In this document: positions 1-13,799 of the stretch, in pieces
Numbering within the stretch: position 1 is the stretch's first letter
Layout: each line of letters begins with the position of its first letter
Assembly (NCBI GenBank): GCA_921293015.1
Contig: OV121081.1
Span: forward strand, 69,519,022 to 69,583,021
DNA length: 64,000 bases
Reading direction: 5' to 3'
Source: Phorcus lineatus
Lineage: Eukaryota; Mollusca; Gastropoda; Trochida; Trochidae
Made by a program: the position numbers and the translations under genes
Notes under the pieces: model-generated
Seen by the model: the letters and a program-made list of their open reading frames with translations, nothing else
The model's database searches: none
What the model was told of the DNA's origin: nothing

Positions 1-2684
1 TTCTGATGTTTTCTGCAGAAGACAATTTTGTTCAGCAATTACACTAGTATCATACTGCCATAAAAAAATTAGTTGTTATTTTTATCATTATATTATTGTT
101 ATTATTTCGTTTTGCAAATATTTCACTATTTCTGTATGTTTCCCCGTTCTTTTTTGCTGTATCCTATTTGTTCAGAAACAATTATCAGCATTCAATTGTG
201 TGAAGTGGCTTAATATTTGCTAAACTCGCTGGGCATAAAGATAACCTTAGCATTAGAACAACGAATGTATTGTTAAGTTTGTTTTTTTCAATTTGGCTAT
301 AACGAGCATGTACAGAATAAAATACAATTAATAAATAATGAAAACTTTACTGCAGTCAAAATCATAAAGGGATATAAAAAGTTTTAAAAAAGGCTAAACG
401 TGGAATATTTTCAGTTTGCGAGTAAATTTAAGTCTCTCTTATGAACGAAGGCTGAGATATTTGTTATTAAGATGGATATGTATACAACATATAAACATTG
501 CTGTTATCAAAACAGAGGCTGCCCTTTTTGGTTCTCAGGCTTTTTAAAAAATTACATTACCAATATGGATATGGTCATAAATTGTTTTTATAACTTATCA
601 GTTTAAGCTTTGCTTAGAGCAAGTGTTTATGTTTGAGGAGGGGCCATAATCGTCCCAATTCATGAACTCTTGTTTACAGATGTAAGATAAGATAAGATAA
701 TTCCATTCATTAGTAACAAAAGTTTTTTGGGACAGTAGAAAATATCACATGTTTTGTTCAAAATAGTAAATATATCATTTGAATTTTAGAAAAACAACAT
801 TTAAATGTTGATGAGAATGAAAAAATTAAATTATTTTCTGTAAAATAGAACTTTCTCACAAATTATTTCATTCGAAGAGAAACAAGGCAGCATTGCTTGA
901 GGGTTGGTAATTAAGTGGATTTGCATCAGAGAGAATATCTTATACGTGGCCAAAGTATCAGAGGATTCGTGATTACACTATGTACTACTGACAGTTCTTC
1001 TGGGAATATCTCAGAAACCATAAAATACTTTATATACTTTATTCCAAAGACATTTAACAATTACTGACAGACATGAATATAGTTTTCAATAAATATGTAA
1101 CTCATTGTTTAAGAACCCTTATATGTGATGGCAAATGTGTTATCATTTTACACGGTTACAAACACTATTTGGTTCTTATATATATTTAAGTGGGTAAATA
1201 AAACAATCTTAATAGTGTGACCTAAATTTTTAATGTCCCAGGACATTCACACTTGTTTGTCGTTTCATAAATGATACAATGCCGCCTGGATTAATCATCC
1301 TACAAAAACTCTGTCATTGTTGGACGTCCCTGTTTTAATATTTGTTTTTGCACTTCACGGTGGAATAAAAGTTCATAACTCAGCACACAAATGTTATAAA
1401 TCCTAGAATTGCAATCTCTGTGAAATTAAACCATTGTCTATTTCGTTATTTTTATCCATTGCTCGGAAATATTAGATAAATATATTTCCGACCTACATGT
1501 ATATAGTGGGAGTTATTACAAGATTGAAAGGATTCTGTTTCAAGTATGGCATTACTGAGAGGGGATTCAAATTACATGTATGTACAGTAAAGACCTCATA
1601 TTAAACTTTAAAGTTCAGTTGTAAATGACTTCATCGATTCCCCCATGTAAAGTAAATAAAGGGAAACAAAGAAAAGGTAAGGATTGGCGGATTATAATAA
1701 TTTTGTTGGCATGAAGTAAACAGAGTTGTTTCTTTTTTACGTTTTTTCCCCTATCTTCTTAGTTGAAGTCAATGTCAATCAACTATTGCTCTTTACTGGT
1801 TGGTTTACTGAAAGTTCCTTGAAAATTATTTAAAACTATCATCTCTAAAAGAAAATTAGAGTTTTGTTTTATGAAGCCAGAAGAGTACCGCAATGCACTT
1901 AAAGTTTACTGTATTCAAGGAGCAATTCAAACATTGCGTTTGTTTTCTAGTGCATTTCACTGTGTAAAACTCTATGTTTCACTATATATTTCAATATTTG
2001 TTCTCATGCGTACTAGATGACCTTACAGACTACTCTGCTTCTCCAGTTACAAAGGTTTATGTCGTTGTATTTCTGATAACATTGGAAATATTTGTGAATG
2101 CTTTGTTTTTCTTTTGATAGCATCTTTATATACATCTGATATATCTTTAGCAAAAAAATCATTTGTTCTTTTTTTTAAGTTAAACTTTTCCTTGAAAAAT
2201 GTTTTTTTACGTGTATAAATACATTCCCATCGACCAGATGAAATGAAGGTCATCGTATGAACCCGATGTTCAGAGATACAACTAGAGATACACGATTACG
2301 CTTTTGTACAAACGACCTCATATATTATACTCCGACACTATCAGCTCCTGTCAACTATGTAATTTATGATAATTCCATTATTCATGATAAATATGTCTAA
2401 AGGTACTTCAGTTCAGGTATCACGTTACCCGTCAAAACATGACACTACTTATAGGTGCATTATGGTTTAACAGAGGATTAGACCGAAATATAACATCAGC
2501 AACTGTCTTCTTAATGTTGAATGTGCAAAACAGAAACATGAATCATTGTGTTGAACTGCTTTTTCTATGTAGGGTTTTTGTTTTTGTTCCTGGCCATGTA
2601 TTTTGATAAAACTTGATAATCTTGACCGTTCAACAGTCAAATCATGACATTGAAGTGCATTTGATCAATTTCTATATAGTTGCC

Positions 2685-2688
<4 letters not shown>
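1..2688. other. AT-rich non-coding stretch, no gene recognised
   Basis: Both strands contain only short open frames without a recognisable domain. I see no transposon ends, RNA gene or strong tandem repeat. It reads as ordinary intergenic or intronic animal DNA. Confidence 0.6.
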
Positions 2689-2768
<80 letters not shown>

Positions 2769-2784
2769 ATATATATATATATAT
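2689..2784. repeat. (TA)n microsatellite
   Basis: About 75 bases of uninterrupted TA dinucleotides are followed by a short A run and then another 16 bases of alternating AT. The tract is self-complementary and could extrude a cruciform. A similar tract lies at about 34.2 kb. Confidence 0.97.
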
Positions 2785-4199
2785 TTATGTGATAGCTCAT
2801 AATGAGATAGATATTAGGAGGAAAACTTGCCCATTCTTATGTTAACCTTTCATTCGCCCATCCATAATAAAACCTTTTTCTGATTCCTTTCTGAAAAGTT
2901 TTTCTTTCTAAAAGACTTGATTTGCAGCATGTGGTATGTTTTTTAAGTTGCATCACTAAATCCGCAAAAAAGTTGTTTTTAAAAAAATTCATCTTAACAA
3001 ATAAGCCAATGAAAAACACTTCCCACAAAGGAATGGAATCTTTTGAAAACACATCTCTACCGCAACTACTAAAGTAGTTGTATTGATGGGTTTAACAAAT
3101 CATTTTAGACTGTAATGATTGAGGAGTTTGATTGAGTTGTTACACGTGGGTGGCCTTCATGGGATTTGTAAGCACCCATTTCTCTTAATTTTCATCTGAA
3201 ACATGTTTATTCTTATCATTATTTATCATAAGAATATAACCTTAACAAAGATAAAACCTGACCTACCGTACTCTTAAAATATCATATATTGATACAATCA
3301 GTTTTTGAGCTAATAGAACACAGAAACCAAATAAAGTTATGGATGTTTACTTTTGAAACCAACTAGGATTTAAAAAAATATATATTTGACAAATTAAATC
3401 ATTGGTTTTGGACTTTTGTAGTTACTCATACAAGCCTCGATATAGAAGAAGGTCACTTTATTATGCAAAATCTAGTCTAATCTAGTGTAATGTTGGCCAT
3501 ATAAGGTGCCCCGTGATGTTAAGTACCAGTTTGTGTTACTTTTCTTTGTCAGATGATGTTTCCAGAAATTAAGATTATCTATAACCAAACAGAACAGTCA
3601 CAAACATGAGTACAGTGTCACGTTTACCGCCTGTTGGCAGACTTTTCGTAGACCTTAACAGATCTAATAGGCCTCCTACATATGTCATAGATAAATAACA
3701 GTCTGGGTCATCTTGAAATAGCCATCATGTCGTCCATAGAGGTTACAGAAACCTTTAAGTTTTATATTAAACTATATATATCAACACATATCTTGTCCTT
3801 TGCTAAAGGTTCTTGACCTCCATTAAAGAACGTTGCTTAAGAATTATCTATCTCTCTGTGTGTAGACGCTGATCTCACAATTATGCTATCGGATGTGCTG
3901 TCAGTGTTTCGATATATTTCATTCATTATTCATTTGAAATTTTCCTATTTATTCAAACCTAAGTTATGATGTATCTTAAAACAGATCACACTCCTTGTTA
4001 TCACTGACATAGCAACAGTGTCTTTCTGTTTATCATCAAGTAAGTGACTCCTAATGATTTATGAACAAACATATTTTGAAACCTTTAGTTGAAAAAGTAT
4101 TAAAATTAAATAAAGTTGATTAAAGGAATATTTTAAGCGATTGCATGTTCAGACCACAAAGCACTTGACTCAGTACATTGATATTTAAGTTAAATAAGA
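2785..4199. other. non-coding stretch, nothing recognised
   Basis: Only short chance open frames are present, none with a recognisable motif. Confidence 0.55.
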
Positions 4200-4345
4200 A
4201 TCGGCAGACATACACAAATGAGCTGCGTGTCCATTATCAGATGCACACACATGCCACAGGAAATAGTGTCTGATCAAATTTCCTTCTCCATAGTCTCTCT
4301 CGTCACTGTCAAAACAGAAAACCCTGTTGAAAAAAGAGAAGTTGA
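4200..4345 (+). repeat. diverged dispersed repeat, copy 1
   Basis: This stretch aligns by eye with about 10,245-10,400 in the same orientation. The shared core begins GAGCTGCGTGTCC here and GAGTTGCGTGTCC there, and continues through GTGTCTGAT and GAAAAC blocks. Identity is roughly three quarters over about 110 bases. Both copies carry small open frames that resemble each other (for example VSDQIS and VSDKIT), but this follows from the DNA similarity and does not by itself show coding. The family is unknown. Confidence 0.6.
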
Positions 4346-7300
4346 AGTACATGAAATGACATATAACCAATTATGGTGTCATTGTGCAGGTAGACAACAT
4401 TCTGAGTGTACAGATTATAAAGACTTCACTATGTCAATTATTGCTTAACTCTATTTAATTGAAAGGAATACAGTGTCTTTATTCTAATCTGCAGGTTATT
4501 TTGAAATTGGTTTTATCATGTAATGTTTATTGAATTAGATTACTTTTCACTCGTTTCTACAAAAAAATCTACTTAACATATAGTTAGTAGTAGGTAAATG
4601 GGGTGGGAGTGTACATTTATAGCATAGACTGTCTCTTCATATTGTCATATAAGTATTTTGTTAAATGTTCCCGTTTTAGACGGTTTTGTTTACAAGCTGT
4701 TTAAGCCATTGTCAGGATGCAGTTCACCCTAAAAATAATTAATTTGAGAATGAGACATAACTGTTAATGGATACTTATGCATATGTATAGATATACGCAT
4801 CAATTACATATTTCATGTCTAATAACAATTTATGTATAATGGCTTATTGCTATAAATTATTTTGAATTTAACTTATACCTCTAAATGTGAAAAGTAAAAT
4901 TGAAATTGTTTATTTATTCTTCACCATTATGTTAACAGTGATCAAAGTCGTGAGAAACCTTTCTGGGTGTTGCAAAAACAAGTCTATGTCTAAGTCTTTC
5001 TTCATACAAAGTTTGAGAGGACAGACTTTAACCTTCACTGCTTGTAATTGGAATGTCAAATCAAATCCATACAAACGGATCTGTTTAATTGTAGAGAATT
5101 AATCAAAACAGATATCATGGTCTGTCGTTTCATTTTTCTGTCATGAAGTACACATTAATTACTGCATCAACTATACACGTAGTCAGATTCAAATAGTAAA
5201 CTCTACCTTCTATGGTGTAAACTCTCAAAGATATTCAAGGCCTTGATGGGAACTCTCAAAACAGTAACTGGTATCAAATAACACAGTGTTTTTAGTGTTG
5301 TTATAGAGGCAGGGTTTAATAGTGTCACTCATCAGAAATGATATGTAAAACAATAGTAAATGTGATTATTGTGCTCATTGACATTTACTTTGACCATTTA
5401 CTTTTGAGCCATTAGAAAATACCTTATCCCTAGACCCCTATAAGTTGAAAAATCACTTTTTCCTGTGTCTAATTGAAAACAGTTATGAAAATGATGTATC
5501 AGCCCGGAAAGAATACAACATACAATTCTGAAAATGTCTTACATTTAAAACAATGTGATGTTTTCATATATTGAGTTACATTATCCTTAAGGAAGTTCTA
5601 AATTTTATATTCAAGAAAAGAGGTGATTAGAGACAGATAGACGGATCGATGAATGAATGGATAGACAGAAAAATGCCGATAGCCAATCTAATTGGTCATT
5701 TCAGGGCCTGATGAAATACAAAGTGAACATACAAGAGAAGAACAATGTTTGTTCGTGTTACATAGTTCCATCGTTAGAGCTCATCTACAAACAGGATCAC
5801 TACAGGAAGTCATAACTCGTTATGTGAGTAAACACATATATATTCATCTCCATCACTCAGCCAAACCTTTGATGTTCTCCTTAATCGAATGAAGGTTTTC
5901 TAAAAGTGTTTGGAAATGTTTATTCTTAAAGGAAATATAGAAGAGGGTTAATTTGCATCTTGTCAACCCATTTCATATTGAAGAAAACAATTTTACCCTA
6001 AAGTTTGCAGTATATGCCTTATTCTTTTTTTTTCAGTTGGACGATAATCACAAATAAAAATCATTTATTAACTTATAAAGTTGCCTTGAAATCAACTGTC
6101 TTCTTGTTGAATAAACCAGTTGTCCTCCTGCCATAAGGAGAAATTGCATTCACAAGTGGATTACAAGACAAGAAGACAAGAGCTGTCAAAATACTGCAGT
6201 GGTTAATCATATTTTTCCAGCTAGACTCTATTCAATATTCAGGTAAGCAAACAGTGTTTGTTATACTTGTGTGACTTTTATTGCAACAATTATCCCAATT
6301 TCTGTTTTTAGTCAATTAAAAACAAAATTAAATCTTTCAATGAGTTCTGAAAAGAAAATTGTCCATGATATCTACCCCTTTTCAGTAAAAACGGTATATT
6401 CCCAAAATATTGCTTTCTCATAATAAATTCTTTCATTTGTAATTGAAACTATAATTCCCTGAGATGTCCAATTAAAACCATCAGTGAACGAAAGACGTAA
6501 TGTATTATTTTGTAGTTAGGATGTAACTCGGATGTATAATCATGTAACGCATACTAATAGCATGATATTGTTTAAACTAACAAATGTGGAGGATGTCACT
6601 CCTTTTTCAAGTGAGCAATAACTTATCAAATAAATGCAACTCATATTCATTTTTTGCATCAATATTTCAATGAGTAATCTTAGCTCCGTCGCCATGATGT
6701 CAAGTTCAAAAGCACTGACCAAAGACGATTCCTTACTGTTGAAATGGTATACCTGTGAGTACTCCATTTATCATTCAGTTACATGGAGAATTAGAGCTCG
6801 GGAGATGTCTTATGTCAGCAGTGCTTTTTTCGGGTTTTAAGATCTGACATAGTTTTCAACGTCAGTGTTTTTTTCAGTCTTTTCTCAACAATCATCGGAA
6901 TACATTGTGTTTTTACCAACTATAATAGCTCTGAAGGACATTCCGCTAGTTTGCATTCTTATTATCAACCATCTTCTACTTGTGGATAATCTATTGTATC
7001 CATGTGAATGTGAATTTTGAATAAAAGTATACTTTAAAAAACCTACATGACCCTTACCACCTGAAAAGCTTATTCTCAAATTAGACAAGCCCATGCTTAG
7101 TTAGTCGTCGAGCAAGACAAGCAGGACCTTCAAGGGCAATGTACCAGATATATACGATTTTCAACGTCTTGGTAAGACATTATCCTAAATTAAGTTTAAC
7201 AAGATTCGCATTTCAAAATGTATTTGTTATCGACCCTGTGAGTGTACACAACGATGGGTAGGGATGAAAGAATAGAGAAGAAGTTTAGTGTGAAATATTT

Positions 7301-10244
7301 TCTTGTATTAGTCCGACTTTCAGAGTAAAATAACAAGGCAAGAAAACATGCATATTGTTTTCGCAGTTCTATATAACAGTTATTTTTTACCCTTTTACAT
7401 GGACTTCAAGTGACAATTTCGAGACAGAAAGATGCTAAGTTTACACGAAATACATACTTTTGACTATTGTTAATAAGAACGTCTCATGCCTTTTCTTGTA
7501 TATTTGTAAGATAAAACTGAATGCATACGTCTTGAAGACAAGATCAGATTATGATTCCTCAAGAATAAATATATATTTATGACAAGTTATTTTCAAAATT
7601 TCTTTAGAATGGCAAAACAATGATAGAAAACTGGTCTTGCAATAAATACTTCTGTGAATGCATACATTATTGTATCCATTGCTCGAAACTGAGTGACATT
7701 GCCCATAAAATTAGACCAAAACTTCATTACATTGGGAGATAATTAACAAACCAATTTATGTGCTTAAACAGTATCGTACGTCATATGGTTTCTGCTATTT
7801 CAGTATGCCAAATTTTCAATTCAATCTTAACAAGGTCTTAGATTAACCACTTTAGTCATTCAAATTTCCTTAAATACAGTTAGCTTTTGGAGTTTTCAAT
7901 TATAATAAGTATAGCATCAATTAGCAATATCAACAATGCTGTCATGGGTTTCGCAAGCGTAAGCAATTTTAAAGACAAAATTGTACAATTCAATCTGAAG
8001 TTTTTAGCTGTATAGACGTTTACTTTAGTAAGGTGTCGTAAGAATTAGGGTAAAAGGTACATTAGTCATTGTTGAATATTGAGATGTTATAACATATAAT
8101 TTTCATACCAAATCCCATTTTAGCTAAAGACCCCGATATCAGACCAAGGGCCGTAAAAGGGTCTGCTAAGGGAAACATTATATTCTGAAATTTGTCTATC
8201 TGTAGCTTAGGCTAGCAGATAAAAAGGAATAGCAACTTTTTTGGATCGTAAATTATGACAACCAATAAAATCCAAACCATTTAGTCATTATGCTTACCGA
8301 TTGCAATCATCTTTCTATACAGAAATCATGCTGACCGAGGTTGCCTAACAGTCACTAAAATATACAATATCACGCATCTAATATATAGTATATGACTTAA
8401 TTTGTATACAGCTTTAGAAAACGTGAGATGACGTTGAGGCTTTTAGTGTGTACATTGAATTGACTAACGTCTGACACATGACAATTTTAAGGTATCAAAG
8501 TTGAGACACACATTTAATTCTCTGACAGATGGTATTCATATAAAATTACGTTATTGTCACGAATATCGTTTTCATAATCAAACATCATATAACTAAGTCG
8601 GTAACAGCATTCAGCATTTGATACAATTTAAAAATAAAACTTTGATTTCATTTTAAATTCGATTTAATTATTTATCATTTCAAATAATATATTACTGTAC
8701 TTATCAATACGTTCTTTGAGACCTGTCTTTAAATAAAGATTTATTTATGTAGAAGTGATCGCTGCATTATGAAAGATTTTAGTAAAGCAGTGTCGTAATA
8801 TATATTCACAAAAATGCAGTATTGAGAACATTCAAACTAAAAAAACTTATTTTTGTCTTGTTAATGAATTCTCCTAAAAATAATGCAATCATACCCTATC
8901 GGAACTTTTGAGGATGAATACTTTCATAGTGTGTACGTTTAATTCACATTATTGACTGTTTTCTTTTTCTCAGAAAATGATGTTACAAACAGAAACGCCA
9001 TGTGCGTTTTACTCTGTTGATAAAGAATGTCATTTAGAATTTCTTTACTGTTTTTGACTCCTGTAAAGGTTACAATTTCTTAATTTAACTAAACAAATTA
9101 TCTGGAATTTTTCAATGTTTGTGTTTTCTCATAATGTTTTTCCAACAGTTATGCTTCTGTTACACTGAGCTAAATATCCTTTTTTATATCAGTTTTTAAG
9201 CTTGGTATATGATCGAGGATTGCAAATAGCTTTCATCACATATATGTTTATTTGACTGACATTCCAGGCGACATTCTAGCTGATCTTTAAAGTAAATCAC
9301 GCTAATTTCTATGAAACAATTTTTTCATAGCTTGAGATAATAATATATAGATATAATAATATGAGATACCAATTGTTCAAATACGATACATGATCGAATA
9401 TCGTGTTTGTATTGGCTGAGGCACTAAGGTTTTTATTCTGAAAAGTGTAAATCAATAACTGTCTTATACACATAATAATTTGTTTTAATGAACAAGATAT
9501 AGGATATGTATAGGAATGACACTTTATCAAGAGAACTCAGTGTAATAAGAGCTAAATTGCAGTTTGTTAGAAATTCTTGGAAATATATGTATGCTCGTAA
9601 CGCGTGCCACGTGGGTTTGTAAATGAGGAAGGTAATAGCAGAACGTCATTACATGTTTAACATTTCAAATGTTTTATATTTCAAAACACCATGGAATTGA
9701 AGATTCTTCTAGCAATTGTGTATTGTCTCGTAGTAAACTGTGTTTCGATTTTGAAATTATAACAAATACTGGCAATCCCTTGCTTGAGTAGACATTTAAA
9801 CTTGACCTTAATTCATTCATAACCTTTCCATATGAATGATTGCATATTATCCATTCCTCAGAATATGATTAACATGGAAAATTTCCCAAATATGCCATGA
9901 AAATTTCCCACAATTGGACATTAATGTGGTTTCAAACATACATTGATTTATTATCCATTGTCACGTTATATTTATATAATTGCTCATTTCTTCTTCAGTC
10001 TATCAAATCCTAACAACGGTTGTAGTTAGAAAGTGATATCCAAGGCTGACTTCAGGTTTTTAAAGAAAGATTCTACACATATTTTACAGTTTTAATCACT
10101 TTCAGATAACACTTATTTACTCACAAAGATGTATACCTACGCATAGGATGCTGCTATTTCCAAAACAGTGATTATTTTCAAGCAATATATTCATAAAGCT
10201 TAGCTCATATCCACTTAAATAACACATTATTCCATCAGACCACT
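4346..10244. other. 5.9 kb non-coding stretch, no gene recognised
   Basis: Open frames here are under about 76 codons, show no recognisable domain and often overlap on both strands. I saw no transposon coding sequence or sharp repeat ends. Short poly-T and AT runs occur throughout. Confidence 0.5.
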
Positions 10245-10400
10245 CACGAGAGAGAGCTGAGTTGCGTGTCCAATATCAGATGCCCAAACATACTACCGGA
10301 ATTGGTGTCTGATAAAATCACCTGCTTCATACTCTCTGTAGTCATTGTCAACAGAGAAAACTTCCGCTTCCTTAAAAAATTGTTCAGCATTCTATTCACA
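10245..10400 (+). repeat. diverged dispersed repeat, copy 2
   Basis: This is the partner of the repeat at about 4.2 kb, in the same orientation. It starts near GAGTTGCGTGTCC and runs past the GAAAAC block. An 84-codon open frame starts in it at 10,266, but only the first 34 codons resemble the partner's frame, which argues against a conserved protein. Confidence 0.6.
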
Positions 10401-12479
10401 CAGACCAAGGCGATCTACTTCTACATGTTAAGTCATTCAGTTAACCTTAATCAAATAAGCTTAAGAAAGTCAAAGTTGATATTGATATCATTGTCACTTT
10501 TTTATTGGACGAAATCGTAAAAGCATGTTTGGTATGTTGATGCAGAATTCAGTGATACTACTTTACTACAAATGTTGACCTTCCATCACCTGTCAGTAGA
10601 TTCTTGTTACTTATTTTCCTAACTGCACAAGATATGCTGCTTTAGAATATTTTAACTGATCATTTGAAAATTTAGTTATTACCAATATTACTTAAAGCTT
10701 TATATCTTCTCTGACTAGATTAGGCAGCACAATTAAATGGTTAGAAACGTATGAGGCTATCAGCATCGGGGTAATCAATTATTTTAAAAAATCAAACAAA
10801 TGTATTAAGATTAATTACTATTATGATTCAATTTCCTGCAAAAATATCATATTCATATATCTTTTTATGATTAAATACCATTTAAGAAAGCTATTTTGGC
10901 CTTCAGATAACCTGTACAGCAGTTCATAACCTCTTTTGCGAAACCAAATTCGGTTTAAGAACCTCCCGAAGGCTCCCTTTGGCTGTTTAACTTCTTATCG
11001 CATTCATTTTTATGAAAATCAGTTTAAAAAAGAATTACTCTGACAATCGGTTACCTTCCCTCACATTTGAAACCAAGGGTTTCATTATGTTGTAACTGAA
11101 GATATTTATATATATATAAAGTATATAGGCGAAGTAGATGAGCACTAACAGAAGTACATTGTAGCTACAGGTACTGACATTGTGAAGGTTTAAGTGATGC
11201 TTATCCTTTTAAAGTGTAGAATGTATCAGTGAAGCAGTATTTCTGGAAACGTTTACATCCTTTAATTACTGTATCAATCAAGGAAAGGGTTTTGTACAAT
11301 GTAATCTGACACTGAATTTCAAACATTTCAAATCTTAGATCTTTTCCCTTTATGATTTATTCTCAAATATATATTGCAGACGAAAGCCTTTTTTTGTTTT
11401 AAACATTCATATAAAACTCTCTTCAAGCATACATTTAAAGCGAGACGTATACGACGAATTGATCTATGTGAAGAGTTCAAATAAAATGGACTTTGTAAAA
11501 AACTAACATTAACAATCAGCTGTTGTAAATGGCCTTGAAGACTGCTACTGAGACTATTCGTCTGATGAACCTCGAACAGTCAGTTGTACTTCAAATTAGT
11601 AAATCATGTCTATTCTAATCGCGCTTCTGTTTCATCTTATTGTGTCACATATAACGTTGACTCCATGATCTGATAATCAAGGTCAATCATGACAACGAGA
11701 ATGAGTTTTCTTCTAAAGAGTTCTCTCATGAATTGTGACAGTCTTTTTTTTGGATACATTATCCAAAGAGTGTCCGAATTTAACGTTCTTCATAATTAAT
11801 TGATTGCTTTTCTTGCTTAATGTTTCTGTAAAACCCAAATAAATTGGCAAGAGATATTATAGCAGGTCACATTTTTTTTCTATACGGATATGATTCTGAT
11901 ATCAAGGAAGCCATATACCAGTTTCAAGAACAATAAAGAAACGTCGCTTTTCCTAAAGGTATTTAAACAATAAAATTCGAATGGCTAAACTTGCTGAAAA
12001 GAAGATGATGATCTTAAAACGTAAAAAGTAAAAACAAAACGATACCTTCCTTTCAATCCTAATCACATAAACGGTGTCGCTTTAGGAAACATTGATAAAT
12101 GTTGCCGAGACAGTAAGTCTGAGACGGATCTTTATTTCCAATGTTCGTTTGGACCAGCTGAAACCGTAACTATTTGATCTTGCCATTGTACTGCAAATGT
12201 CCTAACCAAATGTATTTATATTACTCCTCAGTCCCATCATGTTGAATCAAATAAACAGTTAAATTATTGGTCTGATAAGAAGTTAACTTACCTTTTCCTT
12301 GAACATCGTCAGTAAATTTCTTTTCATCAGACATAATTCCAAATAAAAATGATAGATAAGGACATTTAAAATAAATTGCAATCGGATAATGTTTCTGTAA
12401 AATCAATTCAGATGGCAATCTGTATAACACTGTGTAAAAACGAATATTGTTAAAATTTCGGGGTATTCAGACGAAAACA
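10401..12479. other. non-coding stretch, nothing recognised
   Basis: No coding region, RNA gene or clear repeat was found between the dispersed repeat and the 5' target-site duplication of the LINE. Confidence 0.5.
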
Positions 12480-12497
12480 TCATCCAACACAAGATGA
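12480..12497 (+). repeat. LINE target-site duplication, 5' copy
   Basis: The sequence TCATCCAACACAAGATGA occurs here and again at 16,786-16,803, immediately after an A-rich run. Two identical 18-base copies bracketing LINE ORFs are the expected mark of target-primed reverse transcription. Confidence 0.93.
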
Positions 12498-12696
12498 AGA
12501 GACTTCCAGTTATGTCGCAGAACGAGTAGGCAGGGTGAAAGTGCCGCTTCCCAAATCTGACTCCATCAGGCGTAATGTCTAACAGAAAGAAACAAATTAG
12601 AAACTAACAAACTCAAGAAACAGTAGAAGGAGAAAGTAAACAGAAATTAGACAGTTTTACCATAACTCGGTCGAATTCAAAAGAAAAAGGACCGGA

Positions 12697-13430
12697 CAAA
12701 TTGAAAATTTTGATGAGACGAAGGTGTGTTTCGAGAAATTGCTGGAAGCACAGACAAGATATATCAAAGAAGAAATAAATAGCGTAAGAACGGAATTAAG
12801 TGACATAAGAAAAGAAATCATGGACTTCGACGCTAAAGTGGAAAATGTGACAATATCAGTCGAATTCAACAAGACCAAAATTAAAGAAAACAAGTCCGAG
12901 ATAAACGCTTTGAAGCTGAACTGGAGAAGATGAAGCGAAATTCATTGACGCAGGAAACTAATTCGAGAAAGAACAGTATTTTGTTATATGGCATACCCGA
13001 AGAGCGTGATCCTGTTCAAGCTGCACGAGATTTGTTTATTAACATTCTCAAAGTTGAGCGAGTCGATGAAATCATGTTCGACAACGTGCATAGGTTGAAC
13101 AGAAAAAGCACAGACTCCAGTAACGTTCGTGCGGGAATGCGAAACCAATTGCTGTTCGGCCAAATCTATCCGTGAAAAGAAGTTGAGTGTGAGAACTGAC
13201 CTACCAGTGGTGTTGAAAAAACAACGAGGTAAACTCGCTCATAGAGCATATGAACTGAGAACAACAGAAAGAGTCCAGACTCGAATCATCGAACGAGATA
13301 TATCTCTCAAGCTGGAAACCCGAAAATGCCCCCGGACAACCTTGGACCACAGTGGAGGAAATAAACAACTAAGACGTACGACAGAATTTATTCGAAGGTG
13401 TTTTACACGGGTGTTTTGTTACTGGACTAG
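12697..13430 (+). pseudogene. LINE ORF1 protein (coiled coil plus RRM-like), broken
   Basis: In L1-type elements this RNA-binding protein coats the LINE transcript and acts as a nucleic-acid chaperone. The first part (to 12,933) is a heptad-rich coiled coil containing LLEAQTRYIKEEINSV. The frame then shifts at about 12,920 and continues with RKNSILLYGIPEE and FDNVHRLNRK, which match the RRM-like core of L1 ORF1p. A second frameshift at about 13,130 leads into the C-terminal domain with KLSVRTDLPVVLKKQRGKL. The translation is spread over at least two frames in this order, so it is a decayed gene. Confidence 0.85.
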
Positions 13431-13799
13431 TTTTCTATGTTAACTGAAATAAATGGAAGTTATATACAATAATTAATTTGAACAGTTCAGTTTTCAACAA
13501 TACTATTATAATAATAGTGAACTAATCTATATGGACATTTTACGAGCGATTCAAAGAACGTACGTACTGATAAGGTGGATAACGTGTACTAAAAATAGTA
13601 AAGCAGTATGAAGCTGAATCGATTTATCTTTCAGACTTTGTGTGTGGACTTTTTTACCAAATATTAGTTACGTTAAACTAAGTTAGCTTTGGACTCCTAA
13701 AAAGTATTAAGTCAAAAGTTATAAAGTCCGAGAGAAAAAGAAGTGCACTTGATTCACCCAGGAATGACATTTTAAAGGTGCTTCTGACGATACAGACTT

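Noticed and set aside
4218-4448. 76-codon ORF as a host gene
   Set aside because: It lies in a dispersed repeat, and its similarity to the 10.27 kb frame is explained by DNA-level repeat similarity. The antisense strand is also open.
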